Position numbers and translations under genes: made by a program
Shown here: positions 1 through 8,070 of the stretch, piece after piece
How positions within the stretch are numbered: position 1 is the stretch's first letter
Layout: every line of letters starts with the position of its first letter
Notes under the pieces: generated by a model
Databases searched by the model: none
Told to the model about the DNA's origin: nothing
What the model saw: the letters and a program-made list of their open reading frames with translations, nothing else
NCBI RefSeq assembly: GCF_002138415.1
Contig: NZ_CP015612.1
Coordinates: forward strand, 2,334,001 to 2,398,000
Direction: 5' to 3'
From: Stenotrophomonas maltophilia
Lineage (GTDB): Bacteria; Pseudomonadota; Gammaproteobacteria; Xanthomonadales; Xanthomonadaceae
Length of the DNA: 64,000 nt

Positions 1-674
1 AGCCGTTCGACGACGAGACCGTGGACAGTTACGAAGTCGGCAGCAAGATGGCCTTCCTCGACCAGCGCCTGTTCCTCAATCTGTCGGCCTTCTACAACAA
101 GTACAAGGACATCCAGCTGTCGGTGTTCACCGGCCTGGATACCAATGGCGATGGCATCGACGATTCGTTCTTCGGCGACTTCACCAATGCCGGCGCGGGC
201 ACGGTCAAGGGCCTGGAAGTCGAATACCAGTATCTGCCCAGCCAGCACTGGCTGATCTCCGGCAACCTGGCCTGGCTGGACACCAAGTACGACGAGTACA
301 TGGACCGTGGCGTCAATGTGGCCAAGCAGATGAAATTCACCAATGCGCCGGAATTCTCGGGTGCATTCAACGTGGAGTACCGCACCGAGCTGGCCAATGG
401 CAGCAATCTGTCGGCACGGGTGAGCTACAGCTACCAGAGCGAGGTGTGGCCGACCACCGACCTGAGCCCGGTGATCAAGCAGGATGGCTACGGCCTGGTC
501 AATGCCGGCGTCATCTGGCGCCTGGATGATGCGTGGACCTTCTCGCTGCAGGGCACCAACCTGACTGACAAGGAATACCGCACCACCGGCTACAACATTC
601 CCGCAGTCGGCACGCTGATTGGCTTCTATGGCCCGCCGCGCCAATATAGCCTCAGCGTCCGTTACGATTTCTAG
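1..674 (+). CDS. TonB-dependent receptor, C-terminal part (partial, 5' end outside window)
   Basis: The reading frame is open from base 3 and its start lies upstream of the window. About 223 residues remain. They show the alternating aromatic beta-strand pattern of an outer-membrane receptor barrel: an early YEVGSK strand, a late GTNLTDKEYRT segment, and the terminal SVRYDF ending in Phe, the usual barrel-assembly signal. Members import iron chelates or large nutrients across the outer membrane using TonB energy. The substrate cannot be told from this fragment. The hydrolase gene starts 32 bases downstream on the same strand, so the receptor, hydrolase and MaoC genes may form an operon, for example for uptake and processing of an ester or lipid-like compound; that is inference. 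Confidence 0.9.
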   Translation, partial: PFDDETVDSYEVGSKMAFLDQRLFLNLSAFYNKYKDIQLSVFTGLDTNGDGIDDSFFGDFTNAGAGTVKGLEVEYQYLPSQHWLISGNLAWLDTKYDEYMDRGVNVAKQMKFTNAPEFSGAFNVEYRTELANGSNLSARVSYSYQSEVWPTTDLSPVIKQDGYGLVNAGVIWRLDDAWTFSLQGTNLTDKEYRTTGYNIPAVGTLIGFYGPPRQYSLSVRYDF

Positions 675-706
675 CGCATCCGATTCGATTTCCAGGAAAC
701 CCCTGC

Positions 707-1585
707 ATGATGCAGTCTTACGTAGATCTGTACTGGAACAGTGACGATGGCCTGCGCCTGCACGCGCGTGACCATGCAGCGGACGTCGGGCAGGTGCCCC
801 GCGGCACCGTGGTCTGCATTCCCGGCCTGACCCGCAATGGTGCCGATTTCGATGCACTGGCCGAGACACTCACCGCCGAGGGCTGGCGCGTGATCGCGGT
901 CGATCTGCGCGGTCGCGCCGGTTCGGAGCGCGCACATGACCCGTCCAGCTACAACCCGCGCACCTATGCGGACGACATGGTCGCACTGCTGCGTTCGCAG
1001 AACATCGACAAGGCCGTGTTCGTCGGCACCTCGCTGGGCGTGCTGGTGACCATTACCCTCGCCTCCCGCGCACCTGAGCGGATTGCTGGGGCAGTGCTCA
1101 ACGATGCTGGCCCCAGGGTGCCACGCGAGGCACTGGCACGGATCGGCAAGTACGCCGGCAAGCCGGTGCCGCCGATGGATCTGGAGCAGGCCACCGCCTA
1201 TGTGGCGTCGATCGGCAAGGCCGCGTTCCCGCGTTTCGGCACCGATGACTGGCGGGCGATGGCCGTGCGCACCTTCCGCCCGCGCAGCGATGGACTGTTG
1301 GAGCTGGATTACGACCCGGCGGTGATCCGAACCACGCGCCCGTGGCTGCTGTGGCTGTTGCGTCCGGTGCTGTGGCGTGCGGTACGCGGGCTGACCGCGC
1401 GGGTGCCGGTGCTGGTGGTGCGCGGTGCGTTGTCCGATATCCTGCCGGCCGACGTTGCCCGGCAGATGGCGGCCACTTCGGAAAGTGCCCGCCTGGTGGA
1501 GGTGCCGGATGTGGGGCACGCTCCGATGCTGTCCGAGCCCGAGGCACGTGACGCGATCCTTACCTTGCTGGAGCGTGTGGCGTGA
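707..1585 (+). CDS. alpha/beta-fold hydrolase
   Basis: A 292-residue alpha/beta hydrolase. The nucleophile elbow GTSLG puts Ser at residue 109; a probable acid is Asp244 (ALSDILP) and the catalytic His is 271 (DVGHAPML), in the normal order and spacing. The oxyanion-hole region is CIPGLTRNG near residue 40. No signal peptide is visible, so it is probably cytoplasmic. Start: two ATGs in tandem at 707 and 710 follow an AGGA ribosome site. The stop overlaps the GTG start of the next gene (GTGA), indicating translational coupling to the MaoC-type hydratase. Substrate unknown; an ester or lactone is likely. Confidence 0.9.
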   Translation: MMQSYVDLYWNSDDGLRLHARDHAADVGQVPRGTVVCIPGLTRNGADFDALAETLTAEGWRVIAVDLRGRAGSERAHDPSSYNPRTYADDMVALLRSQNIDKAVFVGTSLGVLVTITLASRAPERIAGAVLNDAGPRVPREALARIGKYAGKPVPPMDLEQATAYVASIGKAAFPRFGTDDWRAMAVRTFRPRSDGLLELDYDPAVIRTTRPWLLWLLRPVLWRAVRGLTARVPVLVVRGALSDILPADVARQMAATSESARLVEVPDVGHAPMLSEPEARDAILTLLERVA

Positions 1586-2058
1586 GTGCGGACAGCAACC
1601 TGCCTCCCGCCCTGCAGGCGTTGCAGCAGTGGGCGGCCAGCGAGCGGCTGAGTGGCGTGACCTACGTGGACCAGGCGCGCATCGATGCCTTTGCCGACGC
1701 CACCGGCGACCACAACTGGATCCACGTCGATCCCGGCCGCGCGCAGGTGCAGCTGCCGGGCGGGCAGACCATCGCGCACGGTTTCCTGCTGCTCTCGCTC
1801 ACCGTGCAGGACGATGTGGCCGCGCTTGCTGGCTTCCCCGGCATCGCCCATGTGCTCAACTACGGCTTGAACAAAGTCCGCTTCCTGGCGCCGGTGCCGA
1901 GTGGGTCCGAGGTGCGGGTACGCTCGCAGCTGGTGTCGCTGGACGCGCGCCAGCCGGGCCAATGGCTGCTGACCCAGCGCAAAACCGTCGAGCGGGTTGC
2001 CGATGGCGAGCTGGCACTGGTCGCTGAGCAGCTGTCACTGATCGTGGTCGCCCGCTAG
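1582..2058 (+). CDS. MaoC family dehydratase (hotdog fold)
   Basis: A 158-residue protein of the MaoC/R-hydratase hotdog family. It carries the hydratase-2 signature GDHNWIHVDPGRA, with catalytic Asp43 and His48, followed by the long hotdog helix (IAHGFLLLSLTVQD). Such enzymes hydrate (R)-enoyl-CoA or related thioesters reversibly; some only bind acyl groups. It starts with GTG, overlapping the stop of the hydrolase gene by four bases, so the two are probably one transcript. Together they could act on a fatty acyl or polyester intermediate, but the context does not identify the substrate. Confidence 0.9.
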   Translation: MSADSNLPPALQALQQWAASERLSGVTYVDQARIDAFADATGDHNWIHVDPGRAQVQLPGGQTIAHGFLLLSLTVQDDVAALAGFPGIAHVLNYGLNKVRFLAPVPSGSEVRVRSQLVSLDARQPGQWLLTQRKTVERVADGELALVAEQLSLIVVAR

Positions 2059-2094
2059 CACCACCCTGCCCGGTTCTCTCCCTACACTGGAGCG

Positions 2095-5000
2095 ATGTTG
2101 ACGCCCTCCACCGTCCTCTTCGCCTGCATTGCATGGACCGCACTGCTGTTTGGCGTGGCGCTGTGGGGCGAGCGCAGGGGGCACCGGCTTTCGAACGTGT
2201 GGCCGCTCATCTATGCGCTGTCGCTGGCCGTGCACTGCACCGCGTGGACCTACTACGGCGCGGCGTCGCAAGGTCTGCAATGGGGTTTCCCGATTCCACC
2301 CACCCTGGCCGGCATGGCGTTGATCTTTGCCTTCGGCCTGCCGTTCCTGCTCCGCCTGGGGCGGCTGGCCAAGCAGCACAACAGTGCCACCATCGCCGAT
2401 CTGGTCGTCGCACGACTGCGCGCGGACCAGGGCCTCGGCTTCACCATCACCCTCGTGGCGCTGTTCGGCATCATTCCCTACATCGCCCTGCAGCTGAAGG
2501 CTGTCAGCCAGGGCCTGGGCGCCCTGCTGGGCGATCGTTTCGCGCCTGCTGCCGCGCAGCTGGACATGTCGTTCTGGTTCGCGTTGACGATGGCCGCGTT
2601 CACGCTGCTGTTCGGCGCCCGCAAGGCCTCGGCCACCGAGCCCAACCGCGGCATCGTGGTCGCGCTGGGCCTGGAGTCGGTGTTGAAACTGGTCGCACTG
2701 CTGGCCATTGGCCTGTATGCGGCGCTGTCCGTGCACAAGGCCGGCACACCGCTGCTGGACAAGATGGCGCAGCTGCCGCCACCGGCCATCGTGCCGGACT
2801 ATCTCACCATGGTCGCGCTGGGCGCGATCTCCGCGTTTACCCTGCCGCACCAGTTCCATGTCGGTGTGGTCGAGCTGCGCCAGACCTCGGACCTGAGGAC
2901 GGCACGCTGGATGTTCCCGGTCTACCTGCTGCTGATCGGGTTGCCGTCGGTGCCGATGGCGCTGGCTGGTGCCGCGCAGCTGCCCGCATCGGTGGCGCCC
3001 GACCTGTACGTGCTGGCGCTGCCGCAGGCCGGTGGCCACCACCTGCTGGCGCTGCTGGCCTATCTGGGCAGCCTGAGCGCGGCCACCGGCATGATGATCC
3101 TGTCCGGGCTGACCCTGTCGATCATGCTCGGCAACCATGGCTTCGGCTCACGGTTGCTGGACGGCATTGCCGGCGGTGCCGCGGCAGCCGACCTGCGTCC
3201 ACGCGTGCTGGCGTTCCGCCGTGCCGGCATCCTCGCCGTGTTCCTGATGGCGTGGCTGTACAGCCGGGCGATGAGTGACACCGAGGCACTCAGCGATTTT
3301 GGACTGATGTCCTTCACTGCCCTCTCGCAGCTGGCACCGGCGGTGCTGCTTGCGGTGTATCGCCCGCGCACGCCCTCCCCGGCCATCATCGTCGGCATCG
3401 TACTGGGGTCGCTGGCCTGGCTGTGGCTGGTACTGCTGCCGATGGTGGTCCCTTCCACGCCCCCGGCCGCGGGCGCCGATGAACTGCACTGGCTGGCCGT
3501 CGTTTCGCTGCGCGTGCAGCCGGGGCACATCGCCCTCAGCATGGGCGCAAGCCTGGCAATCAACCTGTTGGCGGTTGTCCTGGTATCGCGGGCGGTGCGC
3601 CCATCGCAGCCCCGGCGGCGCGACGCGGTGGCTGCAGCTTCGTTGCGCAGGACCGCCGGACGCTTCCTCGGCCAGGAGCGTGCGCGCCAGCTGATGGAGG
3701 GGCCCGCCGGACAGATGCTGGATGACGACCGGGTCACTGCGGTCGAACGCGAGCTGACCGCCGTGGTCGGTGCGGGCATGGCACGCTTGCTGGTGGAGGC
3801 CGCTCGCGATGGCGGCACTGCGCCACTGGATGCAGTGACCCGCGCGGTCGGCGAGGCCACCCAGGTGCTGCGCTTCAACCAGCGCCTGCTGGAGGCGGCG
3901 CTGGAGAACATGAGCCAGGGCATCAGCGTGGTCGACGCACACCTGCAGCTGGTGGCGTGGAACAGTCAGTACGCGGCATTGTTCAAGTTCCCGCCCGAGC
4001 TGCTGCAGGTCGGGCAGCCGGTGGTCAACCTGACGGCGTGGGCACTGGCCGAACTGAAGATCGGCGACGGCCCCGGTGACTCCCGCGACAAGGCCTTGCT
4101 GCGTCGCGTTGCACACATGCGGCGTGGCACACCACACCTGTCCGAGCGGATTTTTCCTGACGACACCATCGTCGAGATCCGTGGCAACCCAATGCCGGGC
4201 GGTGGCTACGTGGCCACCTTCACCGACGTCACTGCGTTCCGCCGCGCCGAGGAAGCGCTCAAGCGCAGCAATGAAACCCTGGAGCGCCGCGTGCAGGACC
4301 GTACCGCACGGCTGGAGCACGCGGTGCACGCCGCCGAGCGCGCGAACGTTGCGAAAACCCGCTTCCTGACCGCGGTCGGTCACGACCTGATCCAGCCACT
4401 GCACGCTGCTCAGCTGCTGACCGACGCAATGTCGCAGCACATCGAATCGGAGTTCCTCGACAGCTTCCTGCGCCAGATCCGTGGTGCGCTGGACTCCACC
4501 GACGACCTGCTGTCCGGGCTGCTGGATATCTCCAGGCTGGAGGCCGGCGGTCTGGTCGCCGATCCGCGTCCGTTCGCGCTTTCGACCGTGCTCGATCCGC
4601 TCGCGCAGGAGTTCGCGGTGCTGGCGGCGGCGCGCGGGCTGCAGTTCCGCTACCTGCGGACCCGTGCCTGGGTCCACAGCGATCCACTGCTGCTGCGCCG
4701 GGTGCTGCAGAACTTCCTCGCCAACGCCCTTCGCTACACCCGCCATGGCGGCGTCCTGCTGGGCGTGCGCCGCCAGGGGCACGCCCTGTCCATCGGTGTG
4801 TACGATACCGGCCCCGGCATCAGCGCCGAACAGCAGGCGGCGGTGTTCGAGGAATTCCACCGCGTCGATCGCAGCAACGGCCAGGGCCTGGGGCTTGGCC
4901 TGACCATCGCACACCGCATCGCCGACCTGCTGCATGCCCCTTTACGGTTGCACAGCACGGTGGACCGCGGCTCGGTGTTCTCCGTCGCCGTGGCACGGAT

Positions 5001-5430
5001 CGCAGCGCCAGCGACACCGCGGATCGAACCGCCTGCCAGCGGCAGCAACACGCTCAAGGGTATTCGCGTGCTGGTGGTCGACAACGATGCGGATGCGCTG
5101 GCGGCAATCCAGCAGTTGCTGCTGTCGTGGGGCTGCGACGTCATCGCGGTGCGTGATGCGGATGGCATCGGTTCGTCGGCGCGCGATGCGGCGCTGTGGC
5201 TGTTCGACTACCACCTCGATGACGGCGACACCGGTGTATTACTGTTCACACGGCTGGTTGCGGTGCACGGGCCGCGGCCTACGGTGATCCTCAGTGCGGA
5301 TACCGGCGGCGAGACCCGCGATGCCGTACGTGGCGCCGGTCTCTCGCTGTTGAACAAACCCTTCAAGCCACTGGCGCTGCGCTGGGCGATCAACCATCTG
5401 CTGACGGCCCGTTCCACAAACATGGCCTGA
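2095..5430 (+). CDS. Hybrid sensor histidine kinase with Na+/solute symporter-like sensor domain (CrbS-like)
   Basis: A 1111-residue inner-membrane hybrid kinase. Residues 1 to about 500 form a multi-helix domain resembling sodium/solute symporters (SLC5/SSS). A PAS-type domain follows around 600-715 (MSQGISVVDAHLQLVAWN), then a coiled coil (LERRVQDRTARLEHAVHAA), a dimerisation domain with phospho-acceptor His763 in GHDLIQPLHAAQLL, an ATPase domain with NFLANALRYT (N box) and DTGPGIS (G1), and a C-terminal receiver with Asp1038 in LFDYHLDDG. This is the architecture of CrbS-type kinases, which with a LuxR-type partner control acetyl-CoA synthetase and acetate use in Vibrio and Pseudomonas. 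The likely partner lies convergent, four bases beyond the stop, and an acyl-CoA synthetase gene follows, supporting the assignment. The ligand is unproven here. Confidence 0.92.
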   Translation: MLTPSTVLFACIAWTALLFGVALWGERRGHRLSNVWPLIYALSLAVHCTAWTYYGAASQGLQWGFPIPPTLAGMALIFAFGLPFLLRLGRLAKQHNSATIADLVVARLRADQGLGFTITLVALFGIIPYIALQLKAVSQGLGALLGDRFAPAAAQLDMSFWFALTMAAFTLLFGARKASATEPNRGIVVALGLESVLKLVALLAIGLYAALSVHKAGTPLLDKMAQLPPPAIVPDYLTMVALGAISAFTLPHQFHVGVVELRQTSDLRTARWMFPVYLLLIGLPSVPMALAGAAQLPASVAPDLYVLALPQAGGHHLLALLAYLGSLSAATGMMILSGLTLSIMLGNHGFGSRLLDGIAGGAAAADLRPRVLAFRRAGILAVFLMAWLYSRAMSDTEALSDFGLMSFTALSQLAPAVLLAVYRPRTPSPAIIVGIVLGSLAWLWLVLLPMVVPSTPPAAGADELHWLAVVSLRVQPGHIALSMGASLAINLLAVVLVSRAVRPSQPRRRDAVAAASLRRTAGRFLGQERARQLMEGPAGQMLDDDRVTAVERELTAVVGAGMARLLVEAARDGGTAPLDAVTRAVGEATQVLRFNQRLLEAALENMSQGISVVDAHLQLVAWNSQYAALFKFPPELLQVGQPVVNLTAWALAELKIGDGPGDSRDKALLRRVAHMRRGTPHLSERIFPDDTIVEIRGNPMPGGGYVATFTDVTAFRRAEEALKRSNETLERRVQDRTARLEHAVHAAERANVAKTRFLTAVGHDLIQPLHAAQLLTDAMSQHIESEFLDSFLRQIRGALDSTDDLLSGLLDISRLEAGGLVADPRPFALSTVLDPLAQEFAVLAAARGLQFRYLRTRAWVHSDPLLLRRVLQNFLANALRYTRHGGVLLGVRRQGHALSIGVYDTGPGISAEQQAAVFEEFHRVDRSNGQGLGLGLTIAHRIADLLHAPLRLHSTVDRGSVFSVAVARIAAPATPRIEPPASGSNTLKGIRVLVVDNDADALAAIQQLLLSWGCDVIAVRDADGIGSSARDAALWLFDYHLDDGDTGVLLFTRLVAVHGPRPTVILSADTGGETRDAVRGAGLSLLNKPFKPLALRWAINHLLTARSTNMA

Positions 5431-5434
5431 CGAT

Positions 5435-6109
5435 TCAGGGGCTGCGCGACTCTTCGATCTGGCGGGAGGGGTCGGCCAGGCCCATTTCATGCAGCACCCG
5501 GATTGCCTGCGCACGATTGCGGACCCCAAGCCGTTCCATGATGCGGGTCATGTGCGCCTTCACCGTTCGCAGTTGTACACCAAGCCGATCGGCAATCTGC
5601 TTGTTGAGCAGCCCCTCGGCCACCAGGCTCAGCACCCGGTACTGATGTGCGGACAGGCTGGCCAGCCGCGCAGCGAGGTCGGCATCCTTGCTGAAGGGCG
5701 CCACGCGCGCCACCGGCTCACGCAGCAGTGCCGGTATCCAGCGCTCGCCCTCCAGTACCGACTGCAGTGCCGCCTGCAGCTCGTTCAGGCCCGAGCTCTT
5801 GGGCAGATAGCCAGCAGCACCAAGGTCGATGGCGCGACGGATCACCTGCGGCTCTTCATTGGCCGAGACGATGATGATCGCCAGCCCTGGCTGCAGTGCG
5901 CGGATGGTGGCCAGCCCAGCCAGGCCATGATTGCCCGGCATATGCAGGTCGAGCAGCATCAGGTCGATCTGTTGGCGTTCAAGCACCTCAAGCACGCTGT
6001 CCAGCGCGTCGGCCTCGCTGATCTGCAGATCGGCAACCGCCTCTTCGGCCGCGCGATGCAGTGCGGCGCGGAACAAAGGGTGATCGTCGGCAATGAGCAG
6101 GGTTGGCAT
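5435..6109 (-). CDS. LuxR/NarL-family response regulator (CrbR-like)
   Basis: A 224-residue two-component regulator. The receiver has acidic residues 8-9 (IADDHPLF) and phospho-acceptor Asp54 in LLDLHMPGN. The C-terminal LuxR-type helix-turn-helix spans about 155-215 (VLSLVAEGLLNKQIADRLG). I chose the ATG at 6109, which begins directly with the receiver; an upstream frame would add 42 residues without family similarity and overlap the divergent gene. It is convergent with the hybrid kinase and divergent from the acyl-CoA synthetase, so it probably receives phosphate from that kinase and binds the palindrome at 6148-6163 to control the ligase gene and possibly itself. Known CrbR/ErdR relatives activate acs-type genes. 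Confidence 0.9.
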   Translation of the reverse strand: MPTLLIADDHPLFRAALHRAAEEAVADLQISEADALDSVLEVLERQQIDLMLLDLHMPGNHGLAGLATIRALQPGLAIIIVSANEEPQVIRRAIDLGAAGYLPKSSGLNELQAALQSVLEGERWIPALLREPVARVAPFSKDADLAARLASLSAHQYRVLSLVAEGLLNKQIADRLGVQLRTVKAHMTRIMERLGVRNRAQAIRVLHEMGLADPSRQIEESRSP

Positions 6110-6147
6110 GTCCAGGCGAGAGTAGCAAATCGTCCGCTTTTGGGAAG

Positions 6148-6163
6148 GCGTACCTAGGTACGC
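6148..6163. promoter_or_regulatory. Perfect 16-bp palindrome in divergent promoter region (candidate CrbR-like operator)
   Basis: The sequence GCGTACCTAGGTACGC is its own reverse complement over all 16 bases. It lies in the 129-bp gap between the divergent response-regulator (start 6109) and acyl-CoA synthetase (start 6239) genes, 38 bp from the former and 75 bp from the latter. The TACC...GGTA inverted halves are of the kind bound by NarL/LuxR-type dimers. Position and symmetry make it the best candidate binding site for the adjacent regulator; binding is inferred, not shown. Confidence 0.55.
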
Positions 6164-6238
6164 TGGCGCCAGGCGGGCGTGCAGATAGTGTGGTGGCATG
6201 AAGGGCGTCATCCGATGCACCGCCCACGAGGACACACC

Positions 6239-7885
6239 ATGTCATTCCCCCCTGCCCCCGACGCCTCCGCCTATCCACTGCTGATCAAGCAACTATTGCA
6301 CACGCCATTGGCAGCGAGCCCGGACCAGGAGATTGTCTATGGCGACTCGGTCCGCTTCGATTACCGCACGTTACAGGCGCGCATCGGGCAGCTGGCAGGC
6401 CTGTTGACTTCGCTGGGGGTCAAGCAGGGCGACACCGTGGCGGTGATGGACTGGGACAGCCATCGCTACCTGGAGGCCTACTTCGCCGTTCCGATGATCG
6501 GTGCGGTGCTGATGATGGTGAACATCCGCCTGGCACCCGAACAGATTGCCTACACGCTCAACCACAGCGGGGCGCGGGTGATCCTCGCCAATCGCGAGTT
6601 CCTGCCGATACTGCAAGCCATCGACGAACAGCTGCCGGACCTGCACGTGCGCGTCCTGCTGGATGACGCCGGCGGCCCGCTGCCAGGCGGTTTCGTGACC
6701 GAGTACGAGGCCGGTCTGCGGGCTGCCACTGCGACCACCCATTTCCCGGACTTCGACGAGAACACCCGCGCAACGGTGTTCTACACGACCGGCACCACCG
6801 GCCTGCCAAAAGGTGTCTACTTCAGCCATCGGCAGCTGGTCCTGCACTCGCTGACGGGGATGGCGGCGCTGGGCAGCGCGGCCAGCCAGGGACGCCTGCA
6901 CCGCGGCGACGTCTACATGCCGATCACCCCCATGTTCCATGTGCACGCCTGGGGCCTGCCCTACATCGCTACGCTGCTGGGCATCAAGCAGGTCTACCCC
7001 GGGCGCTACGTGCCCGCCCAGCTGCTGGCGCTGATCGCCCGCGAGAAGGTGACCTTCTCGCACTGCGTGCCAACCATCCTGCACATGCTGCTGGAGCACC
7101 CGCTTGCGGCCGACACTGACCTGGGCAACTGGAAGGTGATCATCGGCGGTGCGGCCCTGCCGAGGGCACTTGCGCAGCGGGCTCTGGCGCGGGGTATCGA
7201 CATCTTCGGTGGCTACGGCATGTCCGAGACCTGCCCGCTGCTTACCTTGGCGCAGATCGATTCGGATGCCGTAACCAATGTGGATGAGGTTCTTTCGTTT
7301 CGCACCAAGGCTGGCATACCGGTGCCGCTGGTGGACCTGCGCATCGTCGACCCGGACATGAAGGATGTCGCCCACGATGGCATCGCCACCGGCGAGGTCG
7401 TGGTACGAGCACCTTGGCTCACCCAGGGTTACCTGCACAATCCGGATGCATCGGCGGCGTTGTGGGCAGGCGGTTATCTGCATACCGGTGACATCGGCAA
7501 CATCGATGAAAGTGGCTATCTGAGGGTGACGGACCGCATCAAGGATGTGATCAAGACCGGCGGCGAATGGATCTCATCGCTCGCCCTTGAGGACATCATC
7601 GCTCTGCATCCGGCGGTCAGTGAAGTCGCGGTAATCGGCATCACCGACACGAAATGGGGCGAGCGGCCATTGCCGCTGGTGGTCAGGAAGCCGGGGAGCC
7701 ATGTGGCCGAAGCGGAGATCATCGAGCTGGTCGCCGCCCGTAGCCGCGCCGGGGATATCTCACGCTATGCGATTCCGGAGCGGGTTCGCTTCGTGGATTC
7801 GATCGAGCGCACCAGCGTGGGCAAGATCAACAAGAAGAAGCTGCGCGGGCTGCATGATCCGGCAGCCGCTCCGGGTACTACTTGA
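6239..7885 (+). CDS. Acyl-CoA synthetase (AMP-forming, AlkK-like)
   Basis: A 548-residue ANL-superfamily ligase that activates a carboxylic acid to acyl-CoA through an acyl-adenylate. The adenylate P-loop is YTTGTTGLPKG near residue 182, with GYGMSETCPL near 325 (A5), LHTGDIGNIDESGYL (A7), a hinge DRIKDVIKTGGEW (A8) and the C-terminal catalytic Lys in SVGKINKKKL. Length and the fused medium-chain-type motifs resemble AlkK-like fatty-acid CoA ligases more than acetyl-CoA synthetase, which is about 650 residues. The start at 6239 follows a GAGGA site; an earlier in-frame ATG at 6179 is less likely. Probably controlled by the divergent CrbR-like regulator. Confidence 0.92.
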   Translation: MSFPPAPDASAYPLLIKQLLHTPLAASPDQEIVYGDSVRFDYRTLQARIGQLAGLLTSLGVKQGDTVAVMDWDSHRYLEAYFAVPMIGAVLMMVNIRLAPEQIAYTLNHSGARVILANREFLPILQAIDEQLPDLHVRVLLDDAGGPLPGGFVTEYEAGLRAATATTHFPDFDENTRATVFYTTGTTGLPKGVYFSHRQLVLHSLTGMAALGSAASQGRLHRGDVYMPITPMFHVHAWGLPYIATLLGIKQVYPGRYVPAQLLALIAREKVTFSHCVPTILHMLLEHPLAADTDLGNWKVIIGGAALPRALAQRALARGIDIFGGYGMSETCPLLTLAQIDSDAVTNVDEVLSFRTKAGIPVPLVDLRIVDPDMKDVAHDGIATGEVVVRAPWLTQGYLHNPDASAALWAGGYLHTGDIGNIDESGYLRVTDRIKDVIKTGGEWISSLALEDIIALHPAVSEVAVIGITDTKWGERPLPLVVRKPGSHVAEAEIIELVAARSRAGDISRYAIPERVRFVDSIERTSVGKINKKKLRGLHDPAAAPGTT

Positions 7886-8070
7886 GGAAAGCGCATTGGT
7901 TGTAGAACGGGCGGCCACCGATACCGTTCAGCCCCGTTCAATCCTGCAAGGAGCTAGCGCACTGAATCACAGTACGACAGGTATACTCCGGACTATCGTA
8001 GCGGACGGAGCCGCCTGAAGCCGACATGGCGTCAGTCCGTTTCGAACGCACGCTTTCCAAGGGAAGGATG

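Noticed and set aside
2035..4935. Long antisense frames opposite the hybrid kinase
   Set aside because: The sense frame is one unbroken protein with kinase and receiver motifs; the antisense frames are low-complexity Arg/Gln-rich shadows.
7959..7987. Promoter for the beta-helix gene from TATACT at 7982
   Set aside because: The -10 is good but the region 17 bp upstream (GCACTG) does not resemble a -35; kept only as a remark.
8026..8070. ATG at 8026 as start of the beta-helix protein
   Set aside because: No ribosome site precedes it, while AAGGGA sits at a suitable distance before 8071. It is still possible.
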